This document shows positions 1 through 6,889 of a stretch of DNA of 11,192 bases, one piece after another. Positions within the stretch are counted from its first letter, which is position 1. The number at the start of each line of letters is the position of its first letter. The notes beneath the pieces are model-generated. The model was not told the DNA's origin. It worked only from the letters and a program-made list of their open reading frames with translations, and searched no databases. The position numbers and the translations under genes are program-made. The stretch is from Desulfuromonadaceae bacterium UBA2294. GTDB lineage: Bacteria; Desulfobacterota; Desulfuromonadia; Desulfuromonadales; UBA2294. Where the stretch lies: NCBI GenBank assembly GCA_002345625.1, contig DDWE01000136.1, positions 1 to 11,192 on the forward strand. The letters run 5' to 3'.

Positions 1-2660
1 TGGCCCTGGACGAGGCCGAAAACGTGACCGGAAGCTCCTTGAGCTTTCTGCATTTTCTGGACGAGGAGCAGCGGATCATGACCATGCAAGCCTGGTCCAG
101 CAAAACACTGCGGACCGGCTTCATGGTTCCTGAAAAAAAACTGCCCTATGACCTGAGGCATTCCGGGGTATGGACGGACTGCGTGCGCCTACGCCGCGCC
201 GTGATCCACAACGACTACGCGGCCCTGGATCACAAGAAGGGGACGCCCACAGGGCATCCGGCGCTGGCCCGCATCATGCTGCTGCCCATCTTCCGCAGTG
301 AAAAAATCGAGGCCATTGTGGCGGTGGGCAACAAGGTCACCGACTACACCGCCGAGGACGTGCAGGCCTTGACGGAGCTTGGCAACCTACTGTGGGACAT
401 TCTGGAATACAAGCGCGCCCAGGAGGAACTGGCAAAGAGCGAGGCCCTCCTGAACATGACCCAGCGCCTAAGCCGCATGGGCGGCTGGCAGTGGGACGTG
501 GAGCGGCAGAGCATGACCTGGACCCGGGAGCTGTATCGTCTGCACGGATTTTCCCCGGACCAGTTCGAGCCGGGATCGCCCGAGCATATCAAAAACAGCC
601 TGGCCTGTTACGAACCCGAAGACAGGGAGGTCCTTGGCAAGGCGTTCGAAACCTGCGCGGCCCTCGGCGTTCCCTATGACCTCGAGTTGACGTTCAACCC
701 GCTTGGAGGAGAGCAAATGCGGGTCCGCACCAGTGCGGAAGCGTTGTGGGAGAACGGCCGCATATCCAAGGTGCTCGGTACCTTTCAGGACGTCACGGAA
801 AAAAGAATGCTCGAACAGCGCTACGAAACCCTGTTTCAGCATATGCTGGACGGCTTCGCCCTGCACGAGATCATCTGCGACGCTGGCGGCCGGCCTGTTG
901 ATTACCGTTTCCTGGAGGTCAATCCGGCCTTTGAAAAGCTGACCGGGCTTAAGGCGTCGGCGATCGTCGGCAAAACCGTCCTGCAACTGCTGCCGGACAC
1001 GGAGCCGTACTGGATTGAGACCTATGGGGAGGTCGCGACCACCGGCACTCCGAAGGCGATTATGAATTATGCGCGCGCCTTCGGTAAATATTTTGACACA
1101 TATGCTTTTACCCCAATCAGGGGGCAGTTTGCGGTGGTGTTCAACGATGTGACCGAACAGAAACGGGTTGAGCTCGCTCTGCGCGAAAGTGAAGAGCGCT
1201 TCCACCGGATGTTTCAGGATCACAACGCGATCATGCTTCTGGTCGATCCGGTCACCGGGCGGATTGTCGATGCCAATACTGCGGCCTGCCGTTTTTACGG
1301 CTATCACCCTGAACAGCTTAAAACGATGGGGATCGATCTGCTCAATGTTGAGTCACCCAATGAAATTGGCCATGCTATGGAGCAGGCGCTGAGTGCGAAG
1401 GCCAATTACTTCGAATTCCGTCACCGCCTTGCTTCCGGTGAGATCCGCCATGTTGAGGTCCATTCGTCGCCGGTGCAGTTGCGGGGGCATACGCTGCTGT
1501 TTTCGATCATGCATGATATCTCGGAACGCAAACGCTCCAAAAAAGCTCTGGCCGACAGTGAAAAGAAATACCGTGTCCTGTTCGAAGATGCCGCGCACGG
1601 TTCTGCGGTTGCCGACGCTGAATCGGGGATTATTCTCGATTGCAACCGGACGCTGGCCCGTATGCTCGGACGCCGGGTCGAGGAGATCGTCGGCCAGTCG
1701 CAAAGTTTTCTCCATCCCCCCGGGTTGGCCAAGGACGGTTTGACCCGCAACTTCAGAGAGCAGCAAGATCGCGCGGATGCAGAGGTTATTGAAGATCAAC
1801 TGATCACCAAAAGCGGGGAACTGGTTTATGTCGAGATTATGGCGACCCAGTTAGAAATTGACGGCCGGAACGTCATTCACGGTTTTTTCTACGACATCAC
1901 TGAGCGGAAGCGGTTGATGGAGGAATTCCACCGTTCGGCCCAGCTTGCGGCCTTGGGAACTATTGCCGCCGGTGTGGCACACGAGATCAATAACCCGATG
2001 CAGGGAATCCTCAACTTCGCCGCACTGATTCATAAAGCCCCTGAAAACGTGGAGCGGGTCGGCAGCCTCGCCGAGCGTATCCTTAAAGAGGGCGAGCGGG
2101 TTGCGAGCCTGACCCGGAATCTGTTGCACTACTCCAGGGACACCAGGGGGGAGCTCATCTGTGTCGACATCGTTGCCCTGATCATCGAGGCGATCTCTCT
2201 GGTCCGGGTGAAGATCGACCAGCAGACGATCATCATTGACGTGGATATGCCACAAGAACCGGAGTCGATCCTGGTCCATCCCCAGGGGATTCAGCAGATT
2301 GTGGTCAACCTGCTCGACAATGCCTGTGATGCCCTGGACAATGTCTTCAGTGATTCCAGAACGAAAAAAATCCGCGTCAGTGGCCGGGTGATGCCGACTG
2401 AACCACACAGCAGCTTTGTTCTTCAGGTCGAGGATAACGGAATCGGCATCCCCGCCGAGAATCTTGCCCGGGTCCGTGACGCTTTTTTCAGCACCAAACT
2501 GTCGCAACAGGGGACCGGGTTGGGATTGGCGATTATTGGCGATATCATTGCCAAACACGATGGGACGATGAGTATAGAGAGCGTGGAGGGGGAATTTACC
2601 CTGATCAGTGTAGCGCTTCCCATGAGAACCTGTCTCCCCAACTCTCCGGCACCGGGCTGA
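1..2660 (+). CDS. GAF-PAS(x4) sensor histidine kinase, 5' end missing
   Basis: This is a soluble, NtrB-like sensor kinase expected to autophosphorylate and pass phosphate to a response regulator; its signal is unknown. The frame is open to the left edge, and the residues before the GTG at 24 (ALDEAEN) continue a GAF fold, so the true start lies outside. Counting from that GTG, the order is GAF (about 1-130), four PAS domains (about 140-262, 267-380, 387-505, 514-630) each ending in a D-[VI]-[ST]-E-[KQR]-[KR] linker, HisKA (about 640-705) with H653 in GVAHEINNP, and HATPase_c (about 745-870). The ATPase boxes are complete: N box around N762, G1 DNGIGIP at 804, F box DAFFSTK, G2 GTGLGL at 830. 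No membrane segment is seen. Codon use differs between the first roughly 850 bases and the rest. The last 56 bases overlap the opposing response regulator, a possible partner. Confidence 0.93.
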   Translation, partial: ALDEAENVTGSSLSFLHFLDEEQRIMTMQAWSSKTLRTGFMVPEKKLPYDLRHSGVWTDCVRLRRAVIHNDYAALDHKKGTPTGHPALARIMLLPIFRSEKIEAIVAVGNKVTDYTAEDVQALTELGNLLWDILEYKRAQEELAKSEALLNMTQRLSRMGGWQWDVERQSMTWTRELYRLHGFSPDQFEPGSPEHIKNSLACYEPEDREVLGKAFETCAALGVPYDLELTFNPLGGEQMRVRTSAEALWENGRISKVLGTFQDVTEKRMLEQRYETLFQHMLDGFALHEIICDAGGRPVDYRFLEVNPAFEKLTGLKASAIVGKTVLQLLPDTEPYWIETYGEVATTGTPKAIMNYARAFGKYFDTYAFTPIRGQFAVVFNDVTEQKRVELALRESEERFHRMFQDHNAIMLLVDPVTGRIVDANTAACRFYGYHPEQLKTMGIDLLNVESPNEIGHAMEQALSAKANYFEFRHRLASGEIRHVEVHSSPVQLRGHTLLFSIMHDISERKRSKKALADSEKKYRVLFEDAAHGSAVADAESGIILDCNRTLARMLGRRVEEIVGQSQSFLHPPGLAKDGLTRNFREQQDRADAEVIEDQLITKSGELVYVEIMATQLEIDGRNVIHGFFYDITERKRLMEEFHRSAQLAALGTIAAGVAHEINNPMQGILNFAALIHKAPENVERVGSLAERILKEGERVASLTRNLLHYSRDTRGELICVDIVALIIEAISLVRVKIDQQTIIIDVDMPQEPESILVHPQGIQQIVVNLLDNACDALDNVFSDSRTKKIRVSGRVMPTEPHSSFVLQVEDNGIGIPAENLARVRDAFFSTKLSQQGTGLGLAIIGDIIAKHDGTMSIESVEGEFTLISVALPMRTCLPNSPAPG

Positions 2661-3075
2661 GCTGGCGGTTCGGATTTATGCTGGTGGAGAGGTTTTCGAT
2701 CAGTTGTTCAAGCTGTGCCAATGAAAATGGTTTTTGAATGATTTGGCAACCGAGCTCTTTAGCGTCTTGTGTCATGACCGGGGAGACCGTCCCCGACATG
2801 ATGATCTGGTGATGGGGCTTCAGCTTACACCCCAGAAGGGATTGCTCGCGGATAAATTCCAGACCTTTGCAGGTGGGCATGTTCTGGTCAATGAGCAGGA
2901 TGTCGGCACAGGGGTAGGTCTGTTCGCATAAATTGCTGTTGGCAGCCGAGCAAAAAGAAGGGTTTTCTGAGACGTACACCTCATGGCCGAGATCGGTCAG
3001 GTGGATAGACAGAGAATCCCGGATGCATTTTTCATCATCAATAATCAGAATTCTCAATTCCATGTTTCGACTCAT
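2605..3075 (-). CDS. Receiver-only response regulator (CheY-like)
   Basis: This 156-residue protein is a single receiver domain with no DNA-binding or enzymatic output domain, so it probably acts by protein contact or as a phosphate relay. The receiver residues are all present: acidic pair D13-D14 in LIIDDE, phospho-acceptor D63 in LLIDQNMP, the Ser/Thr switch position S94 in IIMSGT, and K115 in IQKPF. A Cys-containing stretch at 42-56, between beta2 and beta3, is longer than usual. About 30 polar residues follow the domain and are encoded in the overlap with the kinase gene. Two ATGs are possible (3075 and 3063). I chose 3075 because a weak AGGG lies 11 bases upstream, while nothing precedes the inner one. 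The tail-to-tail position suggests pairing with the 1-2660 kinase, but the second kinase is also nearby. Confidence 0.9.
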   Translation of the reverse strand: MSRNMELRILIIDDEKCIRDSLSIHLTDLGHEVYVSENPSFCSAANSNLCEQTYPCADILLIDQNMPTCKGLEFIREQSLLGCKLKPHHQIIMSGTVSPVMTQDAKELGCQIIQKPFSLAQLEQLIENLSTSINPNRQLSPVPESWGDRFSWEALH

Positions 3076-3106
3076 CCCAACTCGATCCCTGCATTCACCA
3101 GACCAG

Positions 3107-3125
3107 AAAAGGAGCCCACTGCTCC
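3107..3125 (-). terminator. Small hairpin with T-run upstream of the response regulator
   Basis: Read on the minus strand, GGAGC and GCTCC pair around a five-base loop and are followed by TTTT. The stem is only 5 bp, so this is a weak intrinsic terminator or attenuator. It lies 15 bases after the stop of the candidate broken gene at 3140-3323 and 32 bases before the response regulator start. Confidence 0.35.
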
Positions 3126-3139
3126 ATCAGGTCGTCACT

Positions 3140-3323
3140 TTAATTCCCCTGATTATGCAGCGAATCGAGCGCCTGAGTCAAATCTAAAGCCAGAGGCTCT
3201 TTGTCCATCTCGCCTTTCCGTAGAGCTAACGGCCGCTAACAGGTTGCCCTTATCGAAAGAAAACTTGAAGTACATCTTGGTTGAAATCACGACCGGAATC
3301 AGGCTCTCCCTCCTTGATGCCAT
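3140..3323 (-). pseudogene. Candidate frameshifted small gene, unknown family
   Basis: No intact gene is convincing here, but two minus-strand frames join cleanly. The upstream frame reads MASRRESL...FSFDKGNLLA. The downstream frame reads LALRKGEMDKEPLALD...HNQGN and ends in TAA at 3140-3142. The switch lies at GCTAAC-GGCC-GCTAAC (3225-3240), a six-base direct repeat with a ten-base period. Removing ten bases there fuses the frames into about 57 residues through DKGNLLALRKGEMD. The C-terminal part looks protein-like (alternating hydrophobic and charged residues, likely helical). I do not recognise the family. No good ribosome binding site precedes the ATG at 3321-3323; an AAGGAGG further in might serve an unusual start. 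A separate reading is a 22-residue ORF from the ATG at 3206-3208, preceded by AAAGG. It may instead be non-coding. Confidence 0.3.
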
Positions 3324-3404
3324 TGTCGGTTTTTCACAAGTAACCTGGTAAGTGAATCCTGTTGAAATGATCAACGACTGGGTCGGGGGAAACCCCTTGA
3401 AAAA

Positions 3405-3420
3405 TGGCACGTTGCTTGCT
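3405..3420 (+). promoter_or_regulatory. Sigma-54 (RpoN) -24/-12 promoter
   Basis: TGGCACG-TTGC-TTGCT matches the sigma-54 consensus TGGCACG-N4-TTGC[AT] at every fixed position, with the required 12-base step from the -24 G (3407) to the -12 C (3419). The predicted start is near 3431, leaving a leader of about 58 bases before the kinase ATG at 3489. Such promoters need an AAA+ enhancer-binding activator; none is encoded here. A weak dyad TTCAC-N14-GTGAA (3333-3356) is centred near -86, within the usual activator range, and could be its site. Confidence 0.85.
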
Positions 3421-3488
3421 TTTTAATCCTGCAAATAACAGCGTTTTATTTTAGTTGGCGTCGTTGCGGTCCCTGGAGGGGTTTACTC

Positions 3489-5015
3489 ATGCAAAGTTTG
3501 CGCACACTTGAGCATCTTTTTCACAGTCCACTGGTTGCTCACGCCACCATTGATGGCGCCGGACTGATTCGCAGCAGCAACCCCGCCTTTGCTCGGTTCA
3601 CGCGTTATTCGACGCAAGAGCTCGAAGGGCTCCCCTTCTCGGTCCTGCTGCAGTCGCCGCTTCCCGATGCCACGGCCGATGTGCCGACCCGTCTGTGCTT
3701 TCGCGCCAGCGATGGCCGACTGCTCTGGGGCGACGCCTGCCTCTTCCCGCTCAGCGCTGTTGACGATACGTCAGACGGGTTCCTGCTTCAGGTTTGTGAT
3801 CGCACCCGGAGCCACCTCGATCAGCAGCTGCACAAGGGGCGGGCGCAGGTGCTTGAGTTGCTTTACCGCGACCACAGCCTGCCCGAGATCTGCGAGACCA
3901 TCGTCCGCTATATCGAGGCCCTCGGCGAGGGGGTGCGCTGTTCCATCCTGCTGCTCGATGCCGAGCGCAGCACCCTGCACAAGGCGGCGGCGCCGAGCCT
4001 GCCCGATTTTTACAGCGATGCCATCGAGGGGATGCGTATCGGTGACGGCGTCGGTTCTTGCGGCACCGCGGTCTTTCGCCGTGAACGGGTCATCGTTGCC
4101 GATATCCTGAGCCATCCTTACTGGCAACGGGCGCGACGTTTAATCGAGCGGACGCCGATGCGGGCCTGCTGGTCGGAGCCGATCGTCGCCCACGACGGCA
4201 ATGTCCTCGGTAGTTTTGCCCTTTACTACGATACCCCGCGCGAGCCGCAGGCCGATGAGCTCGACCTGATTAACTCGGCGGCCTCGCTGACCGCCATCGC
4301 CATCAGCTACAAGCGTAGCGAGCAGGTCCTGCGCGATCTCGACCGGGCCAAGGATGAGTTCATCTCCACCGCTGCCCATGAACTGCGGACGCCGTTGACC
4401 GCCATCATGGGTTATGCCGATCTGCTCCTGGCAGGGGGTTACGATTCCGCTCTACAGCGTGAGTTTGTTTCCGAAATCTACGGTCGGGGCGAAGCGCTCG
4501 AGCGTTTGATTGCCGACCTGCTCGATGTCAGCCTTATTCAGGTTGGTCGTGGTCTGGCGTTCGAGATCAAACCGGTCCGGCTGTTGCCGATCGTACACAG
4601 AGTGGTTGGCCATTTTCAGCATAAAAGCCCGCTGCATCAGATTCAGCTGCGCTGCGGCGGTGGCCTCCCTGAGGTGATTTCCTGCGATGCCGGGCGCATG
4701 ACCCAGGTGCTGGAGAACCTGCTCAGCAACGCGATCAAGTATTCTCCGCAGGGGAGTCCCATTGTGCTTGAGGTCCAGCAGGTGGGATCGATGTTGCAAT
4801 TCTGTGTCAGCGATCAAGGGGTGGGGATGACCGAGGACGAACTGCGCCACGTCTTCGATAAATTCTACCGTGTCAACGCCTCGACCACTGCTCCAAGAGG
4901 GCTGGGACTCGGCCTCTGCATTGTACGCCAGATCATCGAGGGGCACGGCGGCGAGATCGTGCTCAAGAGCCGTCCACAGGAAGGGACCCGGGTCAGTTTC
5001 TCCCTGCCACTGTGA
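3489..5015 (+). CDS. PAS-GAF sensor histidine kinase
   Basis: This is a complete 508-residue cytoplasmic kinase. A PAS domain covers about 5-112. A GAF domain (about 118-277) contains the GSCGTAVFR and RACWSEP motifs of the GAF type often found in such sensors. HisKA carries H297 in AAHELRTPLTAIMGY. HATPase_c has an N box at N410-N414, G1 SDQGVGM with D442, F box FDKFYRV and G2 GLGLGL at 471. The HELRTP H-box is the EnvZ/PhoR style, unlike the HEINNP type of the kinase at 1-2660, so the two are not recent duplicates. The ATG has a strong site (GGAGGGG, eight bases upstream). It is the first gene after the sigma-54 promoter, so expression should depend on RpoN and an enhancer-binding activator. 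No regulator gene follows; the receiver-only protein upstream is the nearest candidate partner. Confidence 0.95.
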   Translation: MQSLRTLEHLFHSPLVAHATIDGAGLIRSSNPAFARFTRYSTQELEGLPFSVLLQSPLPDATADVPTRLCFRASDGRLLWGDACLFPLSAVDDTSDGFLLQVCDRTRSHLDQQLHKGRAQVLELLYRDHSLPEICETIVRYIEALGEGVRCSILLLDAERSTLHKAAAPSLPDFYSDAIEGMRIGDGVGSCGTAVFRRERVIVADILSHPYWQRARRLIERTPMRACWSEPIVAHDGNVLGSFALYYDTPREPQADELDLINSAASLTAIAISYKRSEQVLRDLDRAKDEFISTAAHELRTPLTAIMGYADLLLAGGYDSALQREFVSEIYGRGEALERLIADLLDVSLIQVGRGLAFEIKPVRLLPIVHRVVGHFQHKSPLHQIQLRCGGGLPEVISCDAGRMTQVLENLLSNAIKYSPQGSPIVLEVQQVGSMLQFCVSDQGVGMTEDELRHVFDKFYRVNASTTAPRGLGLGLCIVRQIIEGHGGEIVLKSRPQEGTRVSFSLPL

Positions 5016-5070
5016 TCTTTGCACGGAGATCGTGGGTCGCATCGTTTTATCAAACCTCGAATCCTTGCCG

Positions 5071-5096
5071 GGGAGCGTATGTGCGCTCCCTTTTTG
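5071..5096 (+). terminator. Rho-independent terminator after the PAS-GAF kinase
   Basis: GGGAGCG (5071-5077) pairs perfectly with CGCTCCC (5084-5090) around the loop TATGTG, and TTTTTG follows immediately. It lies 56 bases after the kinase stop and isolates it from the GST operon. Confidence 0.88.
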
Positions 5097-5158
5097 TATG
5101 GCTACAGCCTGAAGTCGTGAATCGGTATCCGGGAGTGCAAGCCGATATTTTGCGCCGG

Positions 5159-5186
5159 TTGCAATCTGCCGAGCGGGTGATATCGT
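5159..5186 (+). promoter_or_regulatory. Weak sigma-70-like promoter candidate for the GST operon
   Basis: TTGCAA (5159-5164) and TATCGT (5181-5186) are spaced by 16 bases, each matching four of six consensus bases. It is the only plausible pair I saw between the terminator at 5096 and the gene. Transcription would start near 5193, which would favour the ATG at 5209 over the one at 5191. Confidence 0.22.
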
Positions 5187-5195
5187 CGGAATGAC

Positions 5196-5202
5196 AAGGG
5201 GG
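5196..5202 (+). promoter_or_regulatory. Ribosome binding site deciding the GST start
   Basis: AAGGGGG ends six bases before the ATG at 5209. The earlier in-frame ATG at 5191 has no such site and would put this purine run inside the coding region, adding six residues (MTRGCN) that precede the normal start of the GST fold. Confidence 0.6.
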
Positions 5203-5208
5203 TGCAAT

Positions 5209-5874
5209 ATGATGCTCAAACCGGAACTGATCAGTTTCAAAATTTGTCCCTACGTGCAGCGCGCTGCAATTTTGCTCAACGAAAAAGCGGTGACCTACGA
5301 TATCACCTACATCGACCTGAAGCACAAGCCCGACTGGTTTTTGCAGATTTCACCGCTGGGGAAGGTGCCGGTGCTGAAAGTCGGTGATGCCGTGTTGTTC
5401 GAGTCGATGGTGATCTGTGAGTACCTCGATGAGGTCAACCCGCCCTCCCTGCATCCGGCGGCGTCGCTGCGCAAAGCCGAAAACCGGGGCTGGATCGAAT
5501 ATTCCTCCGAGCTGTTCGTCGACCTCTATCGTCTCTGTCTGGCGCCGGACGCCGCGGAGTGCGACCAGCGCCGCGCCACCCTGCGTGGCAAGCTTGAGCG
5601 CCTCGAGGCGCAGCTTGCTACCGGACCGTTTTTCAACGGCCCCGATCTCGCCCTGATCGACGTTGCCATCGCCCCGGCATTTTACCGTCTCGACCTGCTG
5701 CAAGAGCTACAGCCTCTCGGATTACTGGCGCAGTTGCCAAAGCTGCAGGCCTGGAGTGCGGCCTTGCTGGATCGCGGTGCGGTCCGTGACTCGGTCGTCC
5801 CCGAGTTCCGTGAACTGTTCCGCGACTTTCTGGTCAGTAACGGTAGCTTTGTTGCCAAAGATCGGGTTGGGTGA
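5209..5874 (+). CDS. Glutathione S-transferase family protein (omega/SspA-like)
   Basis: This 221-residue cytosolic protein has the thioredoxin-like N-terminal and all-helical C-terminal GST domains. ICPYVQRA places a cysteine (C13) where the catalytic residue sits in omega-type GSTs, dehydroascorbate reductases and SspA relatives, suggesting thiol transfer or deglutathionylation rather than classical conjugation. The cis-proline loop is GKVPVL (P54), and the glutathione-contacting E65-S66 is present in LFESMVICEYLDE. The helical domain (about 90-215) includes PFFNGPDLALIDVAIAP, the usual N-capping region with its conserved Asp. A start at 5191 would add six residues, but the ribosome binding site favours 5209. 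The short-chain dehydrogenase gene follows after 40 bases with no terminator, so the two are probably cotranscribed. The true substrate is unknown. Confidence 0.9.
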   Translation: MMLKPELISFKICPYVQRAAILLNEKAVTYDITYIDLKHKPDWFLQISPLGKVPVLKVGDAVLFESMVICEYLDEVNPPSLHPAASLRKAENRGWIEYSSELFVDLYRLCLAPDAAECDQRRATLRGKLERLEAQLATGPFFNGPDLALIDVAIAPAFYRLDLLQELQPLGLLAQLPKLQAWSAALLDRGAVRDSVVPEFRELFRDFLVSNGSFVAKDRVG

Positions 5875-5914
5875 GGCGCGCGTGCGGATATCGCAGACGT
5901 GAAAGGAGAACATT

Positions 5915-6604
5915 ATGTCGACAATTCTGATCACCGGAGCCAACCGGGGGCTTGGCCTTGAACTGACAAAAGTCTTCGCCGGGCTGCAGTGGCGGGTCAT
6001 CGCCTGTTGCCGGGAGCCGGAGCAGGCGGCTTTGCTGAAGGCCTGGGCCGGAGATGCGGCGGTCACCGTGCATCGGCTCGATGTCGGTGACGACCAGCAG
6101 GTTTCCGCTCTGGCCGAGCAACTGGCCGGGACGCCGATCGACATTCTGTTCAATAATGCCGGAGTTTACGGTCCGGAGCGGCAGGGGTTTGATGAACTCA
6201 CGGTCGACGACTGGCTGGAGACCTTCCGGATCAATACTATCGCTCCGCTGCGTCTGGCCGCGGCCTTTGTCGAGTCGGTCGCCGCCAGTCAGCGGCGGAT
6301 TATCGCCAGCATGGGGAGCGTCATGGGGAGCATCGCCGAAAACAGCAGCGGCGGTCATTACGCATACCGTACCTCCAAGGCGGCGCTACACATGGTGATG
6401 AAGGGGCTCTCTGTCGATCTTGCGCCGCGCGGCATCACCGCTGTGGCGTTTCATCCGGGGTGGGTACGCACCCGCATGGGGGGTGACGCGGCGCCGCTGC
6501 AACCTGAGGAGAGTGCGGCCGGTCTGACCGAGGTGCTGCTCGGACTGACCCCGTCCCAAAGTGGCCTGCTGCTTGACTACCTCGGCAACGTCCGCCCCTG
6601 GTGA
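5915..6604 (+). CDS. Short-chain dehydrogenase/reductase, C-factor-like
   Basis: This 229-residue Rossmann-fold oxidoreductase uses NAD(P)H; its substrate cannot be read from sequence. The cofactor motif TGANRGLG is at 7-14 and NNAG at 80-83. The catalytic set is S135 (in SMGSVMGS), Y151 and K155 (YRTSK). The MGSIAEN-SSGGHYAYRTSKAAL stretch and the FHPGWVRTRMGG segment are typical of the subfamily with the Myxococcus C-signal protein CsgA and carbonyl-reductase-like enzymes. The name does not imply intercellular signalling here. The length is normal. Start: AAAGGAG lies about seven bases before the ATG. It is the second gene of the likely GST-SDR operon and is followed by the terminator at 6710-6750. 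A joint role in detoxifying reactive carbonyls or thiol adducts is an inference from the pairing only. Confidence 0.93.
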   Translation: MSTILITGANRGLGLELTKVFAGLQWRVIACCREPEQAALLKAWAGDAAVTVHRLDVGDDQQVSALAEQLAGTPIDILFNNAGVYGPERQGFDELTVDDWLETFRINTIAPLRLAAAFVESVAASQRRIIASMGSVMGSIAENSSGGHYAYRTSKAALHMVMKGLSVDLAPRGITAVAFHPGWVRTRMGGDAAPLQPEESAAGLTEVLLGLTPSQSGLLLDYLGNVRPW

Positions 6605-6709
6605 AGCGGGTGCGGTCGATTTCATCTGTGCCTGGAGGCGTGCTCTGTGCAGATGGTGGGGGCTGAGCCCAGTTCCCAGCCTGGGTTGTAACGAAAGCAT
6701 GGTTAAAAT

Positions 6710-6750
6710 GCCGGGCCGGTTCTTTCTTGAGAGCCGGCCCGGTCTGCTTT
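6710..6750 (+). terminator. Rho-independent terminator after the GST-SDR operon
   Basis: CCGGGCCGG (6711-6719) pairs perfectly with CCGGCCCGG (6734-6742). Four more pairs (TTCT with AGAG, one of them G-T) close a six-base loop. A moderately T-rich tail follows (CTGCTTTATT). The stem is strong but the T-run is interrupted. It lies about 105 bases after the dehydrogenase stop. Confidence 0.75.
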
Positions 6751-6795
6751 ATTGTGGAATACTCACTGTCGGTCGCAGTCTAATAGTTAGGTGTG

Positions 6796-6837
6796 GTGCC
6801 GTTGGCCTGTCTCGGATACAGAAAATACCTACGGCAC
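6796..6837 (+). repeat. Inverted repeat upstream of the DUF898 gene
   Basis: GTGCCGT (6796-6802) is the exact reverse complement of ACGGCAC (6831-6837). GG/CC pairing continues after one mismatch. The loop holds a smaller CTGT/ACAG stem. There is no T-run after it, so it is not a normal terminator. It ends 52 bases before the ATG at 6890 and could be an operator or a structured leader. It matches no riboswitch class I know. The rest of the 6605-6889 gap holds only the terminator described above. Confidence 0.4.
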
Positions 6838-6889
6838 TGATATTGCAAACATTCATCTTTTATTTGTCATTTGATGTTACGGAGGTGTC

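Noticed and set aside
24..26. GTG as start of the first kinase
   Set aside because: The upstream in-frame residues continue a GAF domain and the frame has no stop before the window edge, so the gene is cut by the window rather than starting here.
468..1307. Minus-strand open frame of 279 codons inside the first kinase
   Set aside because: It is a shadow of the PAS domains, with no motif or start signal.
2983..3351. Plus-strand open frame of 122 codons between the regulator and the second kinase
   Set aside because: It begins inside the response regulator on the opposite strand, has no ribosome binding site, and its protein is low in recognisable structure. The minus-strand reading of the gap is better.
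3386..3396. GGGG-AAA-CCCC palindrome just before the sigma-54 promoter
   Set aside because: It is too short and too close to the -24 element for an activator site, and has no T-run for a terminator. Probably chance.
3491..3502. GCAAAGTTTGC palindrome at the start of the second kinase
   Set aside because: It lies within the first codons with only 5-bp arms. Likely chance, not a regulatory element.
4452..5240. Minus-strand open frame of 262 codons under the second kinase
   Set aside because: It runs antisense through the HATPase domain and across a strong terminator. No supporting start site or domain.
6605..6889. Possible riboswitch (for example a GEMM cyclic-di-GMP type) before the DUF898 gene
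   Set aside because: None of the conserved core sequences of that class is present; only the terminator and the simple dyad are supported.
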